DNA of 5,508 bases from assembly GCA_946480345.1 (NCBI GenBank), contig CAMLJR010000169.1:1-5508 (forward strand). Direction: 5' to 3'. Source of the stretch: an uncultured Spongiibacteraceae bacterium (GTDB taxonomy: Bacteria > Pseudomonadota > Gammaproteobacteria > Pseudomonadales > CAMLJR01). This document shows positions 1-5,508 of this stretch, one piece after another; the first letter of the stretch is position 1, and every line of letters begins with the position of its first letter. The notes beneath the pieces were generated by a model. That model did not search any database. It was given only the letters and a program-made list of their open reading frames with translations, and had not been told where the DNA came from. A program made the translations under genes and the position numbers.

Positions 1-1
1 C

Positions 2-163
2 GTTCTTGCCTGGCTGCTGCGTCATCCAGCCGGCATTCAACCGATTGTCGGCACAATGCATTCGACCCGATTGATCGATAGCTGCCGCGCGAACGATGTC
101 GTGCTAAGCCGCGAAGAATGGTACGCACTATTCACGACAGCTCGCGGCGCCGCAGTTCCTTAG
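2..163 (+). CDS. Aldo/keto reductase, YdhF type (C-terminal fragment)
   Basis: The frame starting at base 2 is open from the window edge to a TAG at 161-163 and encodes the last 53 residues of a protein whose start lies outside the window. The fragment opens with VLAWLLRHPAGIQPIVGT, followed by an arginine four residues later, and ends with an LSREEWYALFTTARG-like tail. In the aldo/keto reductase family, the stretch resembling 'P-I-V-G-T-x-x-x-x-R' is the C-terminal loop that binds the phosphate of NADP(H). The 'LSREEWY' ending is typical of the E. coli YdhF-like subgroup, as remembered. Such enzymes are cytosolic NADPH-dependent carbonyl reductases, and the substrate cannot be told from this piece. 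The stop lies 14 bases before the dusC start, so the two genes are probably in one operon. The (beta/alpha)8 barrel and the catalytic tetrad are not visible here. Confidence 0.86.
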   Translation, partial: VLAWLLRHPAGIQPIVGTMHSTRLIDSCRANDVVLSREEWYALFTTARGAAVP

Positions 164-177
164 AATCAGGTTCCTTA

Positions 178-1140
178 ATGCGAATTTTGCTCGCCCCCAT
201 GGAAGGGCTTCTCGACTATGTGCTGCGCGATACGCTGACACGTGTCGGCAACACCATCGATACGCCGTCGCGTAACGGCGGCGTCGATTTATGCGTCGCC
301 GAATTTATTCGTGTCACTAACACACTGTTGCCCGCGAGCAGCTTTTATCGCGTCGTGCCGGAGCTGAAAAATAATTGCCGCACGCCTTCCGGCGTTCCGG
401 TGCGCGTACAACTGCTGGGCTCCGATCCCGCTTGCATGGCGGAGAACGCTGCGAAACTTGCGAGCCTCGGCGCGTACGGCATCGATATCAATTTCGGTTG
501 CCCGGCAAAAACCGTGAATCGTCATGGCGGTGGCGCGACGCTATTGAAAGAGCCCGATCGGATGTTCGAAATCGTCTCAGCCGTGCGCGCCGCATTGCCG
601 AAACAAACACCCCTTACCGCCAAAATGCGCCTGGGATATGACACACCCGCCCATGCAGTCACCTGCGCACAGGCGCTACAAGAAGGCGGCGCGGAAGAAA
701 TCGTCGTACATGCGCGCACGAAAACCGATGGCTATAAACCGCCTGCATACTGGGAATGGATAGCGACGATCAAGGAATCGTTGGATATTCCCATCGTTGC
801 GAATGGAGAAATCTGGAGCGCCGACGATGCGCGTCGCTGTCTGGCGATCTCGGGTTCCACTGACATCATGATCGGTCGGGGCGCAGTGGCAAATCCAGCG
901 TTGGCCTTGATGATTCGCGGCGAATTGGAAGGCGCACTACCGTGGGCGGAAATGCATCGGCTGCTTCAGCATTTCTGGAATTGCGTGGAGTTGAAAGTAT
1001 CGGCGCGTTACCGCAATGGCCGTATCAAACAATGGCTACATTATTTATCGCGGGATTACGCCGAGGCACAGCAGCAGTTCAATTTGATTCGCCGCATGAC
1101 CATGCCCGAAGAAATCAACGAAGCGCTTTTTTCGAGCTAA
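178..1140 (+). CDS. dusC: tRNA-dihydrouridine(16) synthase DusC
   Basis: This is a complete 320-residue FMN-dependent enzyme that uses NADPH to reduce uridine to dihydrouridine in tRNA. The DusC subfamily acts at position 16 of the D-loop. The N-terminus MRILLAPMEG is the Dus signature. NFGCPAKTVNRHGGGATLLK spans residues 105-124 and carries the catalytic cysteine, Cys108. Lys149 (TAKMRLG), His178 (VVHARTK), NGE at 209-211 and GRG at 233-235 are the FMN-binding elements of the TIM barrel. A C-terminal helical tRNA-binding domain follows (IKQWLHYL and beyond). I chose the ATG at 178 because it gives the conserved N-terminus and has AGG 7 bases upstream. An in-frame ATG at 118 would add 20 unrelated residues and overlap the aldo/keto reductase. 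Compared with E. coli DusC from memory, there are about 10 extra residues around 24-36. The subfamily assignment rests on overall resemblance to E. coli DusC rather than DusA or DusB. Confidence 0.95.
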   Translation: MRILLAPMEGLLDYVLRDTLTRVGNTIDTPSRNGGVDLCVAEFIRVTNTLLPASSFYRVVPELKNNCRTPSGVPVRVQLLGSDPACMAENAAKLASLGAYGIDINFGCPAKTVNRHGGGATLLKEPDRMFEIVSAVRAALPKQTPLTAKMRLGYDTPAHAVTCAQALQEGGAEEIVVHARTKTDGYKPPAYWEWIATIKESLDIPIVANGEIWSADDARRCLAISGSTDIMIGRGAVANPALALMIRGELEGALPWAEMHRLLQHFWNCVELKVSARYRNGRIKQWLHYLSRDYAEAQQQFNLIRRMTMPEEINEALFSS

Positions 1141-1479
1141 TCAACCGCCCTTCCAGCTGGTCGCTATCAATCGCAATAACTGTTGCAGCGCAGCATCGCC
1201 GATGCGTGTGAATTGAACGCCGTAACCGAACTTGGATTCGCGGCTTATTTTGCGCATGATTTTTCCTTCGGCAAGGATGCGCTGCGGCTCGCTCAGTATC
1301 GTGGCGTGCATTTCCAGAAGAACGTGGTCACCCTCGTCGATCGATAAAGTCGATTCAAGAAAAACACCGCCCAAGGAAATATCTTCAATTTGAGCAGCGG
1401 ATACTCCCAGCCCCTTTTTTCCGACTCGTGCAGGCCAGCCTACGTTTATCCGATTATGCTTGCGACGCTCGATAGACAT
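1141..1479 (-). CDS. Single-domain PilZ protein, likely c-di-GMP receptor
   Basis: This is a 112-residue protein that is essentially one PilZ domain. Both motifs that contact cyclic di-GMP in this family are present: an RxxxR element near the N-terminus (Arg6 to Arg10 in RRKHNR) and the D-x-S-x-x-G motif (Asp33, Ser35, Gly38 in EDISLGG). A predicted beta-barrel follows, ending with FGYGVQF at 84-90 and a short C-terminal helix. There is no signal peptide, membrane segment or output domain, so it probably acts in the cytoplasm by binding a partner when c-di-GMP is bound. It is the last of three minus-strand genes, 76 bases after the coiled-coil membrane protein and downstream of a GGDEF-EAL protein, which supports a role in c-di-GMP signalling. 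The ATG has GGA 7 bases upstream. The TGA stop directly abuts the dusC stop on the other strand. The target process (motility, pili, exopolysaccharide) cannot be read from the sequence. Confidence 0.93.
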   Translation of the reverse strand: MSIERRKHNRINVGWPARVGKKGLGVSAAQIEDISLGGVFLESTLSIDEGDHVLLEMHATILSEPQRILAEGKIMRKISRESKFGYGVQFTRIGDAALQQLLRLIATSWKGG

Positions 1480-1555
1480 GCGGAATTCCGCTGCTGAGTA
1501 AGACCGTTAGATTACACCTTCGCCATTGCGGCATCGAATTATTTACACGCCTGAA

Positions 1556-3289
1556 TCAAGAAGCAGGCTCCGCTTTTTCAAGTTCGATCAACGCCGATTT
1601 CAATTCGGTATGGATCAGCTTGCCGGCTTTGACGATTATTTCGATTTGCGCATCGAAGTCCTCCATCATCGAGCCGATCATTTGACGCTGTACCGGCGTC
1701 AATGTGGTTGCGGCAAATACCGTGTTGAGTTCCTGACGTAGTTGTTCATTGATACGCTCGTGTTCGGCTGTCACGTATTCGTGCTGCGTTAAAACTCCGG
1801 TCATACGATTGCGCAATGCGGCACTTTTTTGCTTGGGCCTTCCGGGCTCATGGGCACTCAGACCCAGCCAATGATTCAGCACCGTCATGACCGCCTCGAC
1901 ACTGGCGCAGAGCGTTTCAAAATTTGCGTTATTTCGATTGCTGCTATGCAGCAATACACCGCACGAAGGAAATAACAGCAATGTGTTCTCATCGATGATA
2001 ACGCGAGGTTTACCGACGGTGGGCGCGATCGATTGCAACAGACGTTTATGCTGAGCATCGACGACGCCTTCACTCGATGCCCAGGTTTCGTCATTCCCCT
2101 GCTTGATAAGTAAGGTGGCGGTCAAATGAAGATCGCGCAAATAGATAACTACACGCGATGCAATGTCTTCCCCCGCGGTTAATTTCGTCAAATCGGTCAG
2201 CAGCGTCATGGGCAATTCGGATTGATATTTTTTATCCGCAGAATTCCTTATCGCGGCAGCAGCGGGCGGATGAGCGATGCCTGTAGCCGAATGTTCATCG
2301 CGCGAGAGTGAAGTGCTCAGCGTTTCGACACGCTCGCGTAGAGAATCGGTTTCCATCTCCAGAATAACCGTGCATGTTTCATAATCGCGCAACTGCAATT
2401 TCATTTTTTCGAGTAGCGCCGATGAGGTTTCGTATTGCTCCGAATTACCGCGCAACTGCAATAGCTCGTTTTCCAGCTGCAGGATCAACGAACGCTGCTC
2501 CCTGTTGAGCGTACGCATTCGATTCATTTCCGTCACGCTTTGTTGATACGCCTGCTCGATTTCACTCAGTAGTTCGCGTGCGGCTTGTTGCTGCGCCGGG
2601 TCCAGCGCATCCGTCGATGTCGTCGATACATGAATATCAATCGGTTGCTGCGCGCGTCGAAGCTTTTCCTGGGATTCGGTAAGCTCCGCGTTGACGCTGT
2701 CGAAACGGCCATGCATCGTCGCCAGCTCGGTTTGCAAACGTGCAATGGTGGCGACCAGATCTGAATTATTCTTATCGACGTTATCGAGCACCGCGGAGAA
2801 TTGCGCGGGAACCGGCGGACGCGTGGCTGCAACCTGGCGATATCCGGAAATCGCTTCGCTTTGGGTGGCGATAACTTCGCGAGCCTTCTGCAAACTGGTA
2901 ACCGCTTTCTTGGAATCCCATTTTTCCGGCGCGGCTGTTTGCGTCAGCATGCGGACAAGCGGCTGCGTTGCGCGCTGCAGCGCAGCATAATCGCTGTGGC
3001 GCTTGCCGCCTTCGACGAGTGCGGTGAATTCTGCTTCGAGCCACTGCACACGCAGCTGCTCAAGGGGCGTTGGGTCGGTGTTTGCGGCAATAGCGGCGCG
3101 CAGACGGTGACGCACGGCCTGTGCTTCTCGTTGTAAAAAAGCATCGACCAGACGCGGAGTGTAATCACGCACCTGTCGTGACAATCGATCGATTTTTTTG
3201 CGGTGGTTGTAACTGAGAAACAAAAACACCGCCACGGAAATCATCGAAATCAATAAGCTGACAATCCATAGCAGCGCTGTGTTATCCAT
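1556..3289 (-). CDS. Membrane-anchored coiled-coil protein with a possible GAF-like C-terminal domain, function unknown
   Basis: This 577-residue protein is not one I recognise by name. Residues about 5-27 form one hydrophobic membrane helix followed by HRKK, so by the positive-inside rule the rest lies in the cytoplasm. Residues 30-170 are charged and probably helical. Heptad-like coiled-coil stretches follow at about 176-215 and 238-330, including LILQLENELLQLR. After an Ala/Pro linker at about 340-350 comes a mixed alpha/beta region at about 361-475, beginning MTLLTDLTKLTAGEDIASRV, that resembles a degenerate GAF-type sensor module. A helical tail rich in Gln and Glu ends the protein. The ATG at 3289 has AGGGG 6 bases upstream. 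A TTG at 3319 in the same frame has no good binding site and is less likely. The gene lies 33 bases after a GGDEF-EAL gene and before a PilZ gene, so a c-di-GMP adaptor, scaffold or membrane-localising role is plausible, but this is inference. No enzyme motif is visible. Confidence 0.9.
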   Translation of the reverse strand: MDNTALLWIVSLLISMISVAVFLFLSYNHRKKIDRLSRQVRDYTPRLVDAFLQREAQAVRHRLRAAIAANTDPTPLEQLRVQWLEAEFTALVEGGKRHSDYAALQRATQPLVRMLTQTAAPEKWDSKKAVTSLQKAREVIATQSEAISGYRQVAATRPPVPAQFSAVLDNVDKNNSDLVATIARLQTELATMHGRFDSVNAELTESQEKLRRAQQPIDIHVSTTSTDALDPAQQQAARELLSEIEQAYQQSVTEMNRMRTLNREQRSLILQLENELLQLRGNSEQYETSSALLEKMKLQLRDYETCTVILEMETDSLRERVETLSTSLSRDEHSATGIAHPPAAAAIRNSADKKYQSELPMTLLTDLTKLTAGEDIASRVVIYLRDLHLTATLLIKQGNDETWASSEGVVDAQHKRLLQSIAPTVGKPRVIIDENTLLLFPSCGVLLHSSNRNNANFETLCASVEAVMTVLNHWLGLSAHEPGRPKQKSAALRNRMTGVLTQHEYVTAEHERINEQLRQELNTVFAATTLTPVQRQMIGSMMEDFDAQIEIIVKAGKLIHTELKSALIELEKAEPAS

Positions 3290-3295
3290 TCCGTA

Positions 3296-3300
3296 CCCCT
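3296..3300 (-). promoter_or_regulatory. Ribosome binding site that decides the start of the coiled-coil gene
   Basis: The minus strand reads AGGGG followed by a 6-base spacer and the ATG at 3289. This favours the ATG over the in-frame TTG at 3319, which has no purine-rich stretch at a suitable distance. It also places the membrane helix right at the N-terminus. The site sits inside the 33-base gap after the GGDEF-EAL stop. Confidence 0.75.
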
Positions 3301-3322
3301 TAGTTTTTTCTAGATACAACGA

Positions 3323-5083
3323 TCACTTTTTTTGCGCAGCGCGATCTTTATTGTGACGACCGATGAATTTCACAAAGGCATCGGCTGCTATGGGTTTGCT
3401 GAAATAATAGCCCTGCGTTTCGTTGCAATTCCGCTCGCGCAAATAAGCTTCCTGCTCGGCGGTTTCCACGCCTTCGGCAACGACGGTGAGGCTCAACGTT
3501 TTTCCCATCGTCAAAATCGCTTCGGTAATCGCCTTGTCTTCGACATTTTGCGGCAGATTCCGGATGAACGAACGGTCTACCTTTAAAATATCGAAAGGGA
3601 ATTGTTTGATTGTCGCGAGCGAAGAATAGCCGATACCAAAATCATCGATCGCCAGCCGCACGCCGAGTGACTTTAGCGCCTTAAGTGTTTTTACTGCACG
3701 CTCCGGATTTTGCATCACCATGCTTTCGGTGAGTTCCAATTCGAGCAGTTCGGGAGGCATACCGGTTGTCTGCAATGTATTCGTGATGTCCTCCAGCAGA
3801 AATTCGTCGCCGAACTGACGCGCCGACAAATTAACCGCCATACATATCGAAGGCAATCCAAGGCGCTGCCACGCCATGTTTTGTTCGCAGGCTGTTTTTA
3901 ATACCCACTTGCCGATCATCACGATCAACCCGGTTTCCTCGGCGAGCGGAATGAACCGATTCGGCATGATTAAACCTAAATCGGGATGGTGCCAGCGCAG
4001 CAACGCTTCCGCCCCGCTGATCTGGCGGGTTTGTAAATTCAACTTGGCTTGATAATGCAACACGAATTCGTTGCGCTCGAGTGCCCGGCGCATACTGTTT
4101 TCCAATGCCATGCGTTCGAGCGTTGTCTCTTTGATATTCTCCGAATAAAGCTGTACGCGATTTTTACCTTCCTCCTTCGCGCGATACATCGCGATGTCGG
4201 CGTTTTTCATCATCGACGATTCATCCTGCGCATCGCCTGGATAAAAGCTGATACCGATACTCGCGGTGATGCGGCACTCCTGCCCTACGATAGTCAGCGG
4301 CTGCGATACGGCATTAAGCACCTTTCGCGCTACCGCGAGCGCCTGCTCTGCGGTGCTGATTTCCTGCGCCAACACCGCAAATTCATCGCCGCCCAAACGC
4401 GCGATGGTATCGCTGGCACGCAACGCATGTCGCAACCGTATGCCGACTTCGCGCAGCAACGAATCGCCCGCCTCATGACCGAGCGAATCGTTGATGATTT
4501 TGAAGCGATCGAGATCGACGAACAGCACGGCGAATTCACGGTGATATCGGCGCGCATGCTGAATCGCCAAATTCAGTATTTCGCTGAACATGATTCGATT
4601 GGGTAAATCGGTGAGGCTATCGTGGCTCGCGAGATAGCGAATGCGCTCTTCGCTGCGTTTGCGTTCGGTAATGTCTTTAGAGATGCCGCGATAGCCTTTG
4701 AAGACACCTGCATCGCGAATAGGGACACCGCTGACGGCGAAAAAAATAAACGCGCCGGAGCCATCGTTATAACGCACTTCAAAATCGGAAAACGGTTGGT
4801 GGCTTTCGAGCGTCAGCCGATGGTCGTCCCATGTGCCGCTTACGGGGCAGCCGTCGAAGGTCGCATCCCAACGGGTTTTGCCGAAAAATGTCGCGCTCGG
4901 TTGACGCTTGATGCCGGAAATTTCGACGAATCGAAATTGCTCATCCAGCTCCCAGTACAAATCGCCGGAAACTTCCAGCACTTGCGACAATCGCAGTTCA
5001 GCCTGACGTTGCGCGTGCTGCGCCTGCTCTACAACCTGTAGCAAGCGACGATATTCGGGATCCCCTGCCTGATCCTTTGCCAT
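3323..5083 (-). CDS. PAS-GGDEF-EAL protein, probable bifunctional c-di-GMP cyclase/phosphodiesterase
   Basis: This is a 586-residue cytoplasmic protein with no membrane segment. A short N-terminal coiled coil (about 8-34) leads to a PAS sensor domain (about 35-142, ending [14 protein letters not shown]). The diguanylate cyclase domain (about 150-312) has an intact GGDEF at 231-235 and an inhibitory-site RxxD (Arg222, Asp225) five residues before it, so product inhibition is expected. The phosphodiesterase domain (about 325-575) has EAL at 359-361 plus Asn418, Glu450, Asp480, Asp481, Lys501, Glu537 and Gln557. From Asn418 onward their spacing matches the catalytic set of Pseudomonas RocR. The DFGIGYSSL loop and GYYFSKP end are also intact. 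Both GTP-to-c-di-GMP synthesis and hydrolysis to pGpG are therefore possible, with PAS perhaps setting the balance. No PAS cofactor residue is evident. It is the first gene of the putative three-gene unit. The ATG at 5083 is fixed by a strong Shine-Dalgarno sequence. Confidence 0.97.
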   Translation of the reverse strand: MAKDQAGDPEYRRLLQVVEQAQHAQRQAELRLSQVLEVSGDLYWELDEQFRFVEISGIKRQPSATFFGKTRWDATFDGCPVSGTWDDHRLTLESHQPFSDFEVRYNDGSGAFIFFAVSGVPIRDAGVFKGYRGISKDITERKRSEERIRYLASHDSLTDLPNRIMFSEILNLAIQHARRYHREFAVLFVDLDRFKIINDSLGHEAGDSLLREVGIRLRHALRASDTIARLGGDEFAVLAQEISTAEQALAVARKVLNAVSQPLTIVGQECRITASIGISFYPGDAQDESSMMKNADIAMYRAKEEGKNRVQLYSENIKETTLERMALENSMRRALERNEFVLHYQAKLNLQTRQISGAEALLRWHHPDLGLIMPNRFIPLAEETGLIVMIGKWVLKTACEQNMAWQRLGLPSICMAVNLSARQFGDEFLLEDITNTLQTTGMPPELLELELTESMVMQNPERAVKTLKALKSLGVRLAIDDFGIGYSSLATIKQFPFDILKVDRSFIRNLPQNVEDKAITEAILTMGKTLSLTVVAEGVETAEQEAYLRERNCNETQGYYFSKPIAADAFVKFIGRHNKDRAAQKK

Positions 5084-5092
5084 ATTCGGCTC

Positions 5093-5099
5093 CCTCCTT
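5093..5099 (-). promoter_or_regulatory. Strong ribosome binding site for the PAS-GGDEF-EAL gene
   Basis: The minus strand reads AAGGAGG, a near-full complement of the 16S rRNA 3' end, 9 bases before the ATG at 5083. An overlapping GGGAG gives a 6-base spacing. It fixes the start of the GGDEF-EAL gene and suggests efficient translation, which is notable for a signalling enzyme. Confidence 0.85.
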
Positions 5100-5121
5100 A
5101 GTAGAGGTTTATCGATTATCG

Positions 5122-5149
5122 AATGCTGCGCTCAATATGGCGCCGCATT
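5122..5149. repeat. Imperfect inverted repeat (hairpin) between the exporter and GGDEF-EAL genes
   Basis: The arms aatgctgcgc (5122-5131) and gcgccgcatt (5140-5149) pair at 9 of 10 positions, with the single mismatch at 5127/5144, around an 8-base loop. The element fills much of the 79-base gap between the exporter stop and the GGDEF-EAL start. No T-run follows on the minus strand, so it does not look like a classical intrinsic terminator. It could be a regulator binding site, an RNA hairpin that partly separates the exporter message from the c-di-GMP genes, or chance. Just downstream on the minus strand lies GATAAT (5120-5115), a fair -10 match, but I find no matching -35 element. Confidence 0.45.
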
Positions 5150-5162
5150 ACGGACCATTCCG

Positions 5163-5508
5163 CTAAACCGCGAGCGATTCGTCTTCTTTTCGGGCGCCGC
5201 CACTGATGCTTTCGCCATCGTTTGACCGCAGCGGCCAAAACGATAACGAAGAAAAGGCCGTCACTAAGCTTAACGCGAGAAATGCATGATGCAACGCCTC
5301 GACAACGGCATCGCGCTGCGTTTGGGCGACGTCACCCAAAAACCATGCGACCACCAGAGAACCGCATGCAAGTCCGAAACTCATCGACAATTGCTGAAAC
5401 GAGCTGGCAATCGTGCTCGCCATGCTCATGTTTTTTTCATCGATATCCGCATAGGCCATCGAATTCATACTGGTAAATTGCAGCGAATTAAAAAGCCCCA
5501 GCAGCAGC
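5163..5508 (-). CDS. MFS drug exporter, DHA2 (EmrB/QacA/MdtD-like) family (C-terminal fragment)
   Basis: The frame is open from the window edge to a TAG at 5163-5165 and gives about 114 residues, and the start lies outside the window. The first visible residues (LLLGLFNSLQFTSMNSMAYAD) resemble the segment of 14-helix DHA2 exporters where a hydrophobic helix runs into 'F-T-S-M-N'. Two further membrane helices follow, at about 38-57 (SFGLACGSLVVAWFLG) and 72-93 (ALHHAFLALSLVTAFSSLSF), then a short charged cytoplasmic tail. Such inner-membrane proteins export drugs or other small molecules in exchange for protons. The substrate cannot be told, and the family motifs A and C are outside the window. 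The gene points the same way as the GGDEF-EAL gene 79 bases downstream, so read-through is possible but no functional link is evident. Confidence 0.88.
   Translation of the reverse strand, partial: LLLGLFNSLQFTSMNSMAYADIDEKNMSMASTIASSFQQLSMSFGLACGSLVVAWFLGDVAQTQRDAVVEALHHAFLALSLVTAFSSLSFWPLRSNDGESISGGARKEDESLAV

Noticed and set aside
118..177. Upstream in-frame ATG that would lengthen DusC by 20 residues
   Set aside because: The extra residues do not resemble the family, would overlap the aldo/keto reductase, and the ATG at 178 gives the conserved MRILLAPMEG start with a nearby AGG.
1561..1578. Short hairpin followed by five T on the plus strand, a possible terminator
   Set aside because: The stem is only about five pairs with a mismatch, it lies inside the 3' end of the coiled-coil gene, and it is over 400 bases beyond dusC.
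3290..3319. TTG start adding 10 residues to the coiled-coil membrane protein
   Set aside because: There is no Shine-Dalgarno at a suitable distance, while the ATG at 3289 has AGGGG six bases upstream and starts right before the membrane helix.
4049..4606. Open frame of 185 codons on the plus strand
   Set aside because: It lies wholly antisense to the well-supported GGDEF-EAL gene, shows no recognisable domain, and is a shadow of its codon pattern.
4622..5041. Open frame of 139 codons on the plus strand
   Set aside because: It is antisense to the PAS region of the GGDEF-EAL gene with no domain or binding site of its own.
5115..5120. GATAAT on the minus strand as a -10 box for the GGDEF-EAL gene
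   Set aside because: No acceptable -35 hexamer lies 15-18 bases upstream, so it cannot be called a promoter from sequence alone.

Overview
The window looks like chromosomal DNA of moderate G+C content from a proteobacterium, most likely a gammaproteobacterium. The main reason is a DusC-type tRNA-dihydrouridine synthase that aligns closely with the E. coli protein as I remember it. A GGDEF-EAL protein beside a PilZ protein fits the same group. I cannot name a genus. The sequence is almost fully coding, and I see no mobile element, CRISPR array, tRNA or rRNA.

Left part, plus strand (1-1140): the last 53 codons of an aldo/keto reductase of the YdhF type. It is followed 14 bases later by a complete dusC, so the two are probably co-transcribed. 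The dusC stop codon directly abuts the stop codon of the convergent minus-strand genes, with no bases between them.

Centre, minus strand (5083 down to 1141): three genes in the same direction that read as a cyclic di-GMP module. The first is a cytoplasmic PAS-GGDEF-EAL protein with every catalytic residue I can check intact in both enzyme domains, so it can in principle make and degrade c-di-GMP. The second, 33 bases downstream, is a membrane-anchored coiled-coil protein of 577 residues with a possible GAF-like domain near its C-terminus and no function I recognise. The third, 76 bases further on, is a single-domain PilZ protein of 112 residues with both c-di-GMP-binding motifs. The simplest model is writer/eraser, membrane scaffold or adaptor, and receptor made from one transcript. 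The scaffold role is inference.

Right edge, minus strand (5508-5163): the C-terminal end of a DHA2-type major facilitator superfamily drug exporter, 79 bases upstream of the PAS-GGDEF-EAL gene. That gap holds an imperfect hairpin and a very strong ribosome binding site.

The most interesting item is the three-gene c-di-GMP cluster, especially its uncharacterised membrane coiled-coil member. A second curiosity is that the GGDEF-EAL gene and the coiled-coil gene lie in the same reading frame, separated by a single TGA with no other stop between them.
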